From Ensifer sp. LCM 4579 (GTDB lineage: Bacteria > Pseudomonadota > Alphaproteobacteria > Rhizobiales > Rhizobiaceae): 64,000 bases of DNA. The stretch covers positions 62,001 to 126,000 of the forward strand of contig NZ_MDDV01000004.1 in the NCBI RefSeq assembly GCF_001854885.1, read 5' to 3'. The stretch's first letter is position 1. Every line of letters starts with the position of its first letter. Below are positions 22,501-30,179 of the stretch, one piece after another. A model generated the notes under the pieces. The model worked only from the letters and a program-made list of their open reading frames with translations, was not told the DNA's origin and did no database searches. A program made the position numbers and the translations under genes.

Positions 22501-23656
22501 AAGGACTGCTCTGGCGATTGGGCTACTATTGGAAGAGGCTTTGATCCGTTGGCGATCGGACGATCGGCGGGGTGCGTTAGCGATCGTTGGAAACGCACTT
22601 GAACGGCTCTCGCTGCTGCCCGACGACGAGTCTTTCCAAGCCCTCAGGTCCCACAAGATCGCGCGAGGTATTGTCGGGCTTTTCTTCTCCGAGCTGCCCG
22701 GAATGGCGCCTGATCCGACAATGCCGCTGAAATTCGGAGACGCCTCCATTATCGAATTCGAGACGAAACCGCCGAGCAAAGAAGCGCTAACGACGATCGC
22801 CGACAACATGCGCATTCTTGCGATAGTCGAGGCTAGCCTATGCTTTGACGTCGGGATTGAAGCACGCTCCGCAAGCATGCAGACAGGGTCAGTGGTGCTG
22901 GCCATGGAGTTGCTGCTTCGTCAGAAAAAGTTCGAGAACGCCGTGCGCTCCGGTGATCCTGTGGCGGCGCTTCGGGCTGGAATCGCGGCGCTGTGGGCGC
23001 TCACCGTCAGGCAAAACATAAGTCGCGAGCGTCAGACCGCGCGGATTCCTGCCGAGGCCCTAATCGTCCCGGACCTATCAGTCCTGGTCTCGATGCCCGG
23101 AGGCGATCAGAAGCTCGACGAACTCATCGTAGACTTCGTCCTCTTTTTCAAGCTGAACGAGCAAAGACGGCTCGACATCTCATTCTGGAACGCACTACGC
23201 GAAGCCGCTCGAGAAGCGTTCGGGGAAGCAAAGTCCGGCGAGCATATAATCGACTTGCTCGAAGGCAGGCGGGGCGTTCCCTCCGCATCCTCGCAGACGG
23301 ATGCCGTGGCATATCTATTAGGCGTGGCCGATGAACGACTGGCCGCGGATCCAGCCTTGAGATTTCAACGCGATGTTCGTCTGTTGCAGCATGTAGCTCA
23401 GGATACTGCCGTCGAGCTCCTGTCCCCGCCATTCCTTCATATGATAATCAGGCAGTGGACGTTCGTAATCGAGCGACAGCGCTTCTTGCTGCGCAACCCG
23501 AGTGGTGTTGCGGCAGACATCGAAGCCGCGCTCCGCGAACTGTCGAGCGATCGCAGGCTCGCCAACGTGGCCAGGCTCTTTGTCGTTTGTGCACCAGCGG
23601 TCGGAGTTCCGTTCGATGAGATGTGGGTTCAGCTCCTTGATCGGCTACCGGCATGA
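19571..23656 (+). CDS. Giant STAND-type P-loop NTPase with Cap4/PDDEXK-like N-terminus (Avs-like)
   Basis: The 1361-residue protein looks like an antiviral STAND sensor-effector. Residues about 30-120 fit a Cap4 (DUF4297)-type nuclease: MAGFRYQLLQ, then acidic EVSEDF at 57-62 and DDVQVKN at 71-77, which supplies the D and QxK parts of a PDDEXK site. A NACHT/STAND-like NTPase follows with Walker A GSNGIGKST at 317-325 and Walker B IIIDDFD at 373-379. From about residue 550 to the end it is helical with TPR-like repeats, the usual sensor part. Known Avs proteins share this layout and size, but I see no clear identity with a named Avs class. ATG at 19571 and 19592 are equally supported. It is on the same strand as the TIR gene and overlaps a 32-aa ORF by ATGA. 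Confidence 0.78.
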   Translation: MGGACFHMTDHRSEAPAQSRRPTVRGASHVMAGFRYQLLQSVQALLSLREGEELLLEVSEDFTVVSKETVDDVQVKNSQAASGPPSFSLQSPEILTALNRYWEASETDALPRRLIFISRGGAGIERNHAFPDKAPGLRYWRAAAIDADTAPLRTSLIAILGDTKLGRWLASGPTDAELRDRLLRRVQWELDAVSADELLSQLREQVGEIYHSKNLPVSSAKSAVASLMDLVFEAASKPNADYRRLTKIAREQVLEECAGSYLVGQALAGVPASSTPILVDSSLVSELEWFTSPASRRDALDAVLSQTRGQPLVWIHGSNGIGKSTLARLAATKIGGRWLELDLRPVQTERQGSIAAWGQLTRAIALSEPFDGIIIDDFDGAAADALRSRLSALARSFGARGGRLIVTSHHQPSAAFLSDCGTSAGSSFQAPYFSETDVVELVNRDPRPAEDMVIPWAKFLQLTTNGGHPLMVAAKAASLRAQGWPDSSLIDDIVKPSEALRVTREEARRTLLSDLSSLDAARSLDAGDLLRRVSCVFGRVDEGLIRRLANASPALRTAGDALAVLKGSWLEELPCGDLRISPLLADLGRDIADEERKSYLSLAAEYWVCSGTLDARTLPLCFWNAFWGGHAWVLMKLCASLSSMAAETLRGAAALLSPITALTTEHPLLPSNLAVSIQLRLLQFEVANATEQGVLAATIARRLVQELDAIEPEELRVLISHTSMTKFLMAESAKLATKDRIAYALAIRETEPHVLALGEGAVPDPKTFLPPKFGDEMDMADILFSSIVQHIDSSSDELEAIQALGAIPQKERNRFLDAMSKIYEGDGVFVHSGWSRDQLSSGDMEAALSIYDRIQEMVAGWNREGFLLDVICARAVILDEGLARTDDAISVIDDAIATFGRNQALLRQKSKLLAHAERHHEAVEILLPIEDDLATQAPFDRTLVLRDGAVSAARAGRFPDALRMIDRAQAAILEVSGRTALAIGLLLEEALIRWRSDDRRGALAIVGNALERLSLLPDDESFQALRSHKIARGIVGLFFSELPGMAPDPTMPLKFGDASIIEFETKPPSKEALTTIADNMRILAIVEASLCFDVGIEARSASMQTGSVVLAMELLLRQKKFENAVRSGDPVAALRAGIAALWALTVRQNISRERQTARIPAEALIVPDLSVLVSMPGGDQKLDELIVDFVLFFKLNEQRRLDISFWNALREAAREAFGEAKSGEHIIDLLEGRRGVPSASSQTDAVAYLLGVADERLAADPALRFQRDVRLLQHVAQDTAVELLSPPFLHMIIRQWTFVIERQRFLLRNPSGVAADIEAALRELSSDRRLANVARLFVVCAPAVGVPFDEMWVQLLDRLPA

Positions 23657-23751
23657 GCGATGGACCAACCGACAATCACGGCCGAATCCATGAGTTAACA
23701 AAGATTCGCGACAAAAAAAGATTGAACGATTTGGCGCCTTTAACACTTTAG
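23653..23751 (+). CDS. 32-aa ORF translationally coupled to the STAND gene
   Basis: The ATG overlaps the STAND stop as ATGA, which favours reinitiation by terminating ribosomes. The 32-codon frame is polar and basic in the middle (ELTKIRDKKRLNDLA). No family is recognised. It might be a small regulator of the large protein or a chance frame. Confidence 0.35.
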   Translation: MSDGPTDNHGRIHELTKIRDKKRLNDLAPLTL

Positions 23752-23814
23752 ACGCCGCGGCGCCCTACGTCTCTGGTTACCGGTCGATACCGGTTGAATC
23801 CTAAGGAGATGGAA

Positions 23815-24348
23815 GTGAAATTTCTTGTGACAGCGTGCCTTTTCAGCGAGCGGCTAAAGCCCCGCCCCAAGGCTGGGATCCAGGAGTTCTTTGAACGATC
23901 GGAGCTCGTGATACCGTTCGCCACCTACCTGACCATCGAGCGTGGTCTCGATGTGCTTGCACGGAAAGACGCCGTAAGGGAGTCAGGTCTGCGGCTACAG
24001 ATCGAAGCGCTTTTGGCTGGTTGCGAAATTCTGCAAGGCCGTGACCCCGAGATCGCCCGCGCAATGGCGCGAATCCTTGGTCATGGCCCTTTGCGGCATA
24101 CGTGGCTGCCGAACCAGCAAGCGAAGGAACCATCATACGGACATTATCCCTGGGTGGCAGCGGCCTCGATGGCCACCTGCATTCCGATCGCCGCGGTCAA
24201 GACAAAAGATCTGACGGTAGTTGGCACCTACTTTGATCTTCCAGGATTGTACGATCCAGTAAGGGAGACGTGGCTCCATCCGCGGGAATTCGATCGAACA
24301 ATGAGGGCAAAGACGCCGTCGCGAAACGGCGTCTCTTCACCACAATAA
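23815..24348 (+). CDS. PIN-fold (VapC-like) protein lacking catalytic aspartates
   Basis: The 177-residue protein follows the VapC plan: N-terminal strand MKFLVTACLFSE in place of MKYLLDTNVLSE, the IERGLDVL helix with the conserved Glu (residue 42), then YPWVAAASMATCIPIAAVKTKDL in place of the usual DALIAATA...TRDF. Thus Asp6 is Thr and the third Asp of the site is replaced, leaving only Glu42 and Asp132 of the usual set. GTG at 23815 is chosen since AAGGAG lies six bases upstream; an ATG at 23809 abuts that motif and is less likely. It is the last gene before a terminator. A non-nucleolytic or inhibitor role is inferred. Confidence 0.6.
   Translation: MKFLVTACLFSERLKPRPKAGIQEFFERSELVIPFATYLTIERGLDVLARKDAVRESGLRLQIEALLAGCEILQGRDPEIARAMARILGHGPLRHTWLPNQQAKEPSYGHYPWVAAASMATCIPIAAVKTKDLTVVGTYFDLPGLYDPVRETWLHPREFDRTMRAKTPSRNGVSSPQ
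24311..24338 (+). terminator. Hairpin at end of the PIN-like gene
   Basis: AGACGCCGT-CGCGAA-ACGGCGTCT is a perfect 9-bp stem overlapping the last codons of the gene, followed by CTTC. It probably ends the island operon. Confidence 0.6.
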
Positions 24349-24747
24349 AGCTAGATGCTTTGTCGCCTGAACATCCCAAACACGTTCAGGCTTCCGGCGG
24401 CGGGTCAGGTCGGTGCCTTAGGAACACCGCCGAGCTCGCTGCCGGCGCTCTTGATATGACGCCCATTTATTAACAAATGGCGCCCTTTCCCAGGTTTGCC
24501 CCTTCGACAGAAACCGTCAGGATCTTACTTGGCCGACGCCGCCGGTCGCGGCCGCGGCGCGGCAGTGGGCTTTGGCCTGCACCGCGTTGAGTGTTCGGTT
24601 ACTGGTTTGGATATTTGGATAGATACCTGGGATCGCGATGAAGTCTTCGCTTACAGTGAGTAGATTTGGCCGAAGTCGACCGAGAATTCCCGGCCGTTCC
24701 CCCAATAGAACCACAGTGGCCTTGCCTGCTGCCACTGACCGTGGAAG
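24349..24747. other. Gene-free stretch inside the island
   Basis: No coding frame with ribosome-binding site, no RNA and no repeat is recognised between the terminator and the convergent AlbA_2 gene. It may contain decayed sequence. Confidence 0.4.
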
Positions 24748-25704
24748 CTAGCGTTCCGTGCTTTTGAGGATTGACCTGATGTGCGTTTCGTCAAGTACGA
24801 ATCTAGCCTGCTGCGATCGCATGTCCAATGCGCCAATCGAGTAATCGAAGGCAATCCGTCCTGGCAGAAGCGGTCGGCCCGAAATCATAAGGCCTTCCGG
24901 AACTCGAATTAACTCAAAATCAAGTTGCTCAAATATCCTTGTCTGATCGGGATGAACAACGAAGTCGGACGCAGCAGCAAATGTCATCCTCCCGTCGAAT
25001 TGACTGACGCTGGTAAGTCTCTTGATTGGTTGAAGAATCAGTTCCGGTTGGTTCCAAATCTGTAAGGTAACCGACTTGCCCGACACCTCGCCCCTGTTGG
25101 TAACGCCAAGCAACAATTGCATGCCGAATTTCTGCCCGGATTTCATCCCCCAACGGAAATCGAAGTTCAAAGAAAGGAGCGGGGACGATTGCCGCTTGAA
25201 CGCATCTTCGATGTCGTAGTGTTCCATTGCGAACGCGGACGCGCCGGAGCGTTTGAAATACTCCTTTTGGCCTTTCGCCTCGGAGCGATGCGGCCGGCGT
25301 TCGGATCGCGGAACGTTGACGACGATAAACCCGGCGTTGGCATCGGAGGCGCTGGGAATTGACATCACCTCAATGTCGGAATGCCGCGGCTGCAGCAATT
25401 CGCTTGCCGCATTCCGAATCGAAGTTTCGGCCTTAGACAGGTGCACGACAGGACGTAGATCCACGGCTTCGTCCACACCATTGACCTTTCGGCAATCTAT
25501 ACCGTAGACGATAAGCCCTCCGGCCGAATTGGCGAAGGCAGAGAGTTCCTTGGCCAGGATTTTCCTACCGTTCGTACTCAACTCACCATTCACGAACATC
25601 GGTTCGTTCGGATGGTCCGACTTAAATTCTAGTGTTAAGGTCTCTTGCTTGCCGAGCAAGGATTCAACCGCCTTCTCACCTTCAGCAAAATCTTGCCATT
25701 CCAA
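24748..25704 (-). CDS. AlbA_2 (Schlafen-like) domain protein
   Basis: The 318-residue protein has an AlbA_2 domain at about residues 10-165: LTLEFKSDHPNEP, then ILAKELSAFANSAGGLIVYGID. This fold binds nucleic acid and is related to Schlafen RNases; it is common in defence islands and as DNA-binding regulators. The C-terminal half (residues 175-318) is beta-rich and unrecognised. Start is TTG at 25704 with AGAGG nine bases upstream; no in-frame ATG lies near. It faces the island operon tail to tail, and its 5' end abuts a methyltransferase fragment. Confidence 0.75.
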   Translation of the reverse strand: MEWQDFAEGEKAVESLLGKQETLTLEFKSDHPNEPMFVNGELSTNGRKILAKELSAFANSAGGLIVYGIDCRKVNGVDEAVDLRPVVHLSKAETSIRNAASELLQPRHSDIEVMSIPSASDANAGFIVVNVPRSERRPHRSEAKGQKEYFKRSGASAFAMEHYDIEDAFKRQSSPLLSLNFDFRWGMKSGQKFGMQLLLGVTNRGEVSGKSVTLQIWNQPELILQPIKRLTSVSQFDGRMTFAAASDFVVHPDQTRIFEQLDFELIRVPEGLMISGRPLLPGRIAFDYSIGALDMRSQQARFVLDETHIRSILKSTER

Positions 25705-25766
25705 TCTCGCAAACCTCTTCTTGGGCCGAACTCGTCACAAGAGATAGCAACAGCCGGCAACTCATC

Positions 25767-26066
25767 AATCGGATCTATGGCCTAGTTCAGGGGCCGAATC
25801 CAGAGCATCTTGCCCATACGCTACGGCAGCTCTCCAGAGCAGGCTACGAGACCGCGATCCACCGTACCAACGCGAGGGACTACGGCATCCATCAGGACCG
25901 GTCCCGTATCTTGATCGTGGGCATTCGCAAGGAATTCGCCGGGGCGTTCCGCATGCCACCCAAACGGCCTGAAGCGGCTACCAATATCGGCGACTGCCTG
26001 GCAGACCTGATGGCCGAGAGTGGATGGACCGGCGCCGCGGACTGGGCTCGACGAATGCGCGAGCAG
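25767..26066 (+). pseudogene. DNA cytosine-C5 methyltransferase fragment
   Basis: A 100-codon open stretch encodes the target-recognition-side part of a C5 methyltransferase: LRQLSRAGYETAIHRTNA, then RDYGIHQDRSRILIVGIR, which contains motif VIII (QxRxR). The catalytic PCQ motif, the SAM-binding region and the C-terminus are missing. It is therefore a remnant of a modification gene, cut on the left by the AlbA_2 gene and on the right by an ABC transporter fragment. Confidence 0.72.
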
Positions 26067-26130
26067 CCGTTCTACGATCGGTTCGGCAACCTCGTCCAGA
26101 TCGGAGCGCTGTCCGCCACTATGCGCGGAA

Positions 26131-26571
26131 GGCAACCCGGCGATGTCGCGCGAGGCGGTGATGCGCGTCGCACGGCTCTCCGGCGCGGACGAGTTCATCG
26201 CGAAACTTCCGCGCGGCTACGACACTCAGATAGAGGAGCGCGGTGCCAATCTCTCCGGCGGACAGCGGCAGCGGCTGGCGATCGCGCGGGCGCTTGCAAC
26301 CAACCCTCCTATGCTCATCCTCGACGAGGCGACCCGCGCCCTCGACTACGAGAGCGAACGCATCATTCTCGCCAACATGCGCGAAATCGTGAAGGGGCGC
26401 ACCGTCATCATCATCGCGCATCGCCTTGCTACCGTGCGCCATTGCGACCGCATCATCAGCATGAGGGACGGCCGAATCATCGAGGAAGGCTCGCACGAGA
26501 CGCTGGTTGCCCGGCCAAACGGACTCTATTCGCATCTCTGGCAGCTCCAGACGGGGGCCGCGCAGGCATGA
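26131..26571 (+). pseudogene. Type I secretion ABC transporter, C-terminal fragment
   Basis: The frame encodes [20 protein letters not shown], the signature LSGGQRQR, Walker B LILDEAT and the H-loop IIAHR, ending in a normal stop. The membrane domain, Walker A and peptidase-like domain are absent, so it cannot work alone. It matches HlyB/PrtD-like exporters. The stop overlaps the HlyD start as ATGA, preserving the ancestral operon junction. Confidence 0.8.
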
Positions 26572-27356
26572 GGTTCGGGAGTTCGTTCTGGAAGCGGTCA
26601 GAGGGAACGCCGCGGCGGCAAAGGGAGGACGCCGAATTCCTGCCGGCAGCCCTCGAGATCCTCGAAACGCCGGCCTCGCCAATCCGGGCATCGTTGATCT
26701 GGCTTCTGTGCGCGCTTGCGACCGGGTCGCTGGTGTGGAGTTGGGTCGGCACCTTCGACATCGTCGCGACGTCGCAAGGGAAGATCCAGCCGCTCCGACG
26801 AGTGAAGGTCATTCAATCGCTGGAAACGGCCAAAGTCCGATCGATCCCCGTCACCAATGGTCAGGAGGTTAAGGCCGGCGACCTTCTCGTCGACCTCGAC
26901 GATACCGAACTGCGCGCCGAGGCCGACATGCTGTCCATCAGCCTTGCCGCGCTCGAAGCGGAAATTCTCCGGCGTGACCGCGCCTTCGCACTGGCGTCAA
27001 AACTCAGCGCTGATGGCGAGAGAGCCTCCTCTGATGCGGTAGCGACTGACATCACCTTCCCGGAGCAAATCCCGCCGCCTATCCGGCTTCGCGAGAAAGC
27101 GGTCCTCAACGCGGACTATTCCGAGTTTGTCTCGGCCCTGGATCGTCTTCGCGCGCAGACGAAGCAGAAGAACGCCGAAGCGGCGCGCCTGTCGTCGATG
27201 ATCAAGGCACAGCGTAGCCTCGTCTCGACACTCGGTGAACGCGTGGCGATGCGAACGTCACTGGGGCCATTCCTCTACTATCCCGGACGACGCCTGGTGC
27301 CGACGCCGCTGAGGGCGTTCATCGACTTCATTAAAGCGTCGGCCGGCCAATCCTGA
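26568..27356 (+). pseudogene. Truncated HlyD-family adaptor fused in frame to a LysR C-terminal tail
   Basis: Residues 1-about 233 match the start of an RTX-type membrane fusion protein: one membrane segment at 40-60 (ASLIWLLCALATGSLVWSW), then VKVIQSLETAKVRSI and GQEVKAGDLLVDLD, and coiled coil. The long C-terminal half is missing. Residues 236-262 read FLYYPGRR and TPLRAFIDFI, the C-terminal strand and helix of a LysR-type effector domain. A deletion seems to have joined two unrelated genes. A stable protein is possible but the adaptor could not assemble with TolC. Confidence 0.75.
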
Positions 27357-27464
27357 CGTTCGGTGGAGGAGCAATGAGCGAACGGCCACCATGGTCTTGA
27401 AGGTCGTGCGCATCCAACAGGTATGTGGATAGGTACACCTCGGCGTCGGCCGCGAGATAAGCCG

Positions 27465-27734
27465 TTAATGCAACCTTTGCACCGGCTCATCCAGGAAGCT
27501 GCGAATGCCGTCACGCTGAACGGTTGCCAGAAATTCTTCAAACGCGTCCCGATCGGTGTCGAAAGTATCGTTCCAGATCGTCGTGTTGCCTTCCTCGTCG
27601 AAGACTTCGAGCGTCCAGTCGAGGTTGGTGCCGGCAGGCCGGTAGATGCGCAGGATCACCGTTACCTCGTCATCGACGAATTCTCCGGAGAATTCTGAAA
27701 ATTCAAATTTCTGGTCGTTCTCTGTCATCGTCAT
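27465..27734 (-). CDS. Small acidic conserved-type protein of unknown function
   Basis: The 89-residue product is acidic with FEFSEFSGEFVDDEVTVILRI, then DWTLEVFDEEGN and a helical DAFEEFLATVQRDGI tail. It looks like a compact alpha/beta protein; composition and codon use are gene-like. I recognise no domain. ATG at 27734 is chosen, with an alternative at 27728. No partner gene on its strand. Confidence 0.6.
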   Translation of the reverse strand: MTMTENDQKFEFSEFSGEFVDDEVTVILRIYRPAGTNLDWTLEVFDEEGNTTIWNDTFDTDRDAFEEFLATVQRDGIRSFLDEPVQRLH

Positions 27735-27874
27735 TGTATAGCACACCTTGGTTCGCTACCGCGCGGTTTTCGGACTGCCTTGCATCAAAAGCAGGATCCC
27801 GAAATAGTGCCCCCCATGGTGGGCGACGGTCACGCCAGTCGCAAGACGATAGTTGACGCGTCTTCTTTTCGTGT

Positions 27875-27889
27875 GAACATATGATGAAC
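27875..27889. promoter_or_regulatory. LexA (SOS) box upstream of the UvrD-like helicase
   Basis: GAAC-ATATGAT-GAAC is an exact match to the alphaproteobacterial LexA operator in reverse orientation. It lies 200 bp upstream of the helicase start and 140 bp upstream of the minus-strand small gene, so either could be the SOS target. Confidence 0.7.
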
Positions 27890-27994
27890 AAGAGGGGGTT
27901 TGCTGATTCGCTGAAGCGGATTGCGGAGGCAAAAGAGCTGCTGCGCTGCAGGTGCCGCGCGATTGATGTTGGGTACCGGCTCCCCTGCCCGTGA
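27884..27994 (+). CDS. Possible 36-aa ORF upstream of the helicase
   Basis: The frame encodes a helical, basic peptide (FADSLKRIAEAKELLRCRCR). The ATG overlaps the second half of the LexA box and no Shine-Dalgarno is visible, which argues against it. Listed because its composition is protein-like. Confidence 0.25.
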   Translation: MNKRGFADSLKRIAEAKELLRCRCRAIDVGYRLPCP

Positions 27995-28088
27995 ATTCCT
28001 ACTTCATCGGCTCATTCCCCCGTGAAGCACCGTCCGTGATCGGGTATGGAGAGGGCCGGACTTATGACGGAACGGTTGATGGGGGCGA

Positions 28089-30152
28089 ATGAGCGCGAGC
28101 TATCTTGAAAAGCTGAACGACAGGCAGCGCAGCGCCGTCGAGCATGGCGTTGGACCGGGTGAGACAGGGGGCGGGCCCCTGCTGATCATCGCTGGCGCCG
28201 GATCGGGGAAGACGAACACGCTCGCGCATCGGGTTGCCCACCTGATCGTCAATGGCGCCGATCCCCGCCGCATTCTGCTGATGACGTTTTCGCGCAGAGC
28301 CGCCGCCGAGATGTCGCGCCGCGTCGAGCGCATCTGCGCGCAGGTGCTCGGTGCGAATTCCGCCGCGATGACGGAGGCGCTGACCTGGGCGGGAACCTTT
28401 CACGGCATCGGCGCCCGGCTGCTCCGGATCTATGCCGAGCAGATCGGCCTCAATGTGGATTTCACCATCCACGACCGCGAGGACAGCGCCGACCTGATGA
28501 ACCTCGTGCGGCACGAGCTCGGGCTCTCCAAGACCGAAAGCCGGTTCCCGACCAAGGGCACCTGTCTGTCGATCTATTCGCGGGCGGTCAATTCCGAGAC
28601 GCCGCTCGATGAAGTGCTCCGCAACTGGTATCCCTGGGTCGCCAGTTGGGAAGAGCAGTTGAAGCAGCTCTTTTCCGCCTATCTCGAAGCCAAGCAGGCG
28701 CAGAACGTTCTCGATTACGACGATCTGCTTCTCTACTGGGCGCAGATGGTGAGCGATCCGTCGCTTGCCGAAGACATCGGCAATCGCTTCGATCATGTGC
28801 TGGTGGACGAGTATCAGGACACCAACAAGCTCCAGTCCTCCGTGCTGCTGGCGCTGAAACCCGGCGGGCGCGGCCTCACCGTCGTCGGCGACGACGCTCA
28901 GTCCATCTATTCCTTCCGGGCCGCCACGGTCCGCAACATTCTCGATTTTCCGAAGGCCTTCTCCCCGCCGGCCGATGTCATCACGCTCGACCGGAATTAC
29001 CGATCGACCCAGACGATCCTCGCGGCCGCCAACGGCGTCATCGAGCTGGCACGCGAGCGGTTCACCAAGAACCTCTGGACCGAGCGGCAATCGGCGGATC
29101 GTCCGAAGCTCCTGACCGTGAAGGACGAGAGGGACCAGGCGAATTACATCGTCGAGCAGGTCCTCGCCAACCGCGAATCGGGAATGTTGCTGAAGCAGCA
29201 GGCGGTCCTGTTCCGCACATCGAGCCATAGCGGGCCGCTCGAGGTGGAACTGACCCGCCGCAACATTCCCTTCGTGAAATTCGGCGGGCTGAAATTCCTC
29301 GACAGCGCCCATGTCAAGGACCTGCTCGCCGTGCTGCGCTTCGCGCAAAATCCACGCGACCGCGTTGCCGGCTTCCGGCTGCTGCAGATGCTGCCCGGCA
29401 TCGGCCCCCAGACCGCCGGCAAGATCCTCGATGCGATCGCGGCCGATCCGGAGCCGCTGCTGGCACTCGGCGAGATACCCGCTCCACCGAAGAGCGGTCA
29501 GGATTGGGGTTCCTTTGTCGAGCTGCTGCTCGCCTTCAGCAAATCCGGCTCCGCATGGCCGGCGGAGATTGCGATGGCGCGGACGTGGTACGAACCCCAT
29601 CTCGAACGGATGCACGAGGATGCCGAGACGCGCCAGGCCGACCTCCTGCAGCTCGAGCAGATCGCCGCCGGCTATCCGGGTCGCGAGCGTTTCCTGACCG
29701 AGCTGACGCTCGATCCGCCGGACGCGACGAGCGACCAGGCCGGCGTGCCTCTGCTCGACGAGGATTATCTCGTGCTCTCCACCATCCATTCCGCCAAGGG
29801 CCAGGAATGGCGTTCCGTCTTCATGCTCAACGTCGTCGATGGCTGCATCCCCTCGGATCTCAGCACGGGCACGAGCCACGATCTGGAGGAGGAGCGACGG
29901 CTTCTCTATGTCGGCATGACGCGCGCCAGGGACAGCCTGACGCTGATCGTGCCCCAGCGCTTCTTCACCAGCGGCCAACACGCGCAGGGGGATCGCCATG
30001 TCTATGCGAGCCGGACACGCTTCATCCCCGCGACGCTGCTGCAGTTCTTCGAGAGCGGAACCTGGCCGACCGTCAGCCCGGCCGCCTCCGAGCGCAGCGC
30101 GAAGCAGATCCGCATCGATGTCGCGGCCCGGATGCGGGGCATGTGGAAGTAG
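28089..30152 (+). CDS. UvrD/Rep-family ATP-dependent DNA helicase
   Basis: The 687-residue superfamily 1A helicase unwinds DNA 3'-5'. It has Walker A AGAGSGKT at residues 35-42, VLVDEYQDTN (motif II), GDDAQSIYSFR (motif III), LDRNYRST (motif IV), LSTIHSAKGQEW (motif V) and LLYVGMTRARDSL (motif VI). Compared with UvrD it is slightly short and ends without the usual Tudor-like tail. GGGGGCGA precedes ATG at 28089. A LexA box at 27875 suggests SOS induction. It may be a second UvrD paralogue rather than the housekeeping copy. Confidence 0.9.
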   Translation: MSASYLEKLNDRQRSAVEHGVGPGETGGGPLLIIAGAGSGKTNTLAHRVAHLIVNGADPRRILLMTFSRRAAAEMSRRVERICAQVLGANSAAMTEALTWAGTFHGIGARLLRIYAEQIGLNVDFTIHDREDSADLMNLVRHELGLSKTESRFPTKGTCLSIYSRAVNSETPLDEVLRNWYPWVASWEEQLKQLFSAYLEAKQAQNVLDYDDLLLYWAQMVSDPSLAEDIGNRFDHVLVDEYQDTNKLQSSVLLALKPGGRGLTVVGDDAQSIYSFRAATVRNILDFPKAFSPPADVITLDRNYRSTQTILAAANGVIELARERFTKNLWTERQSADRPKLLTVKDERDQANYIVEQVLANRESGMLLKQQAVLFRTSSHSGPLEVELTRRNIPFVKFGGLKFLDSAHVKDLLAVLRFAQNPRDRVAGFRLLQMLPGIGPQTAGKILDAIAADPEPLLALGEIPAPPKSGQDWGSFVELLLAFSKSGSAWPAEIAMARTWYEPHLERMHEDAETRQADLLQLEQIAAGYPGRERFLTELTLDPPDATSDQAGVPLLDEDYLVLSTIHSAKGQEWRSVFMLNVVDGCIPSDLSTGTSHDLEEERRLLYVGMTRARDSLTLIVPQRFFTSGQHAQGDRHVYASRTRFIPATLLQFFESGTWPTVSPAASERSAKQIRIDVAARMRGMWK

Positions 30153-30179
30153 ACGTCGAAAGGCTCTAAGTCGCCTCGC

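Noticed and set aside
16200-25710. Prophage or integrative element with integrase
   Set aside because: No integrase, structural phage gene, tRNA target or matching direct repeat was seen at the edges, so the island's mode of entry is unknown.
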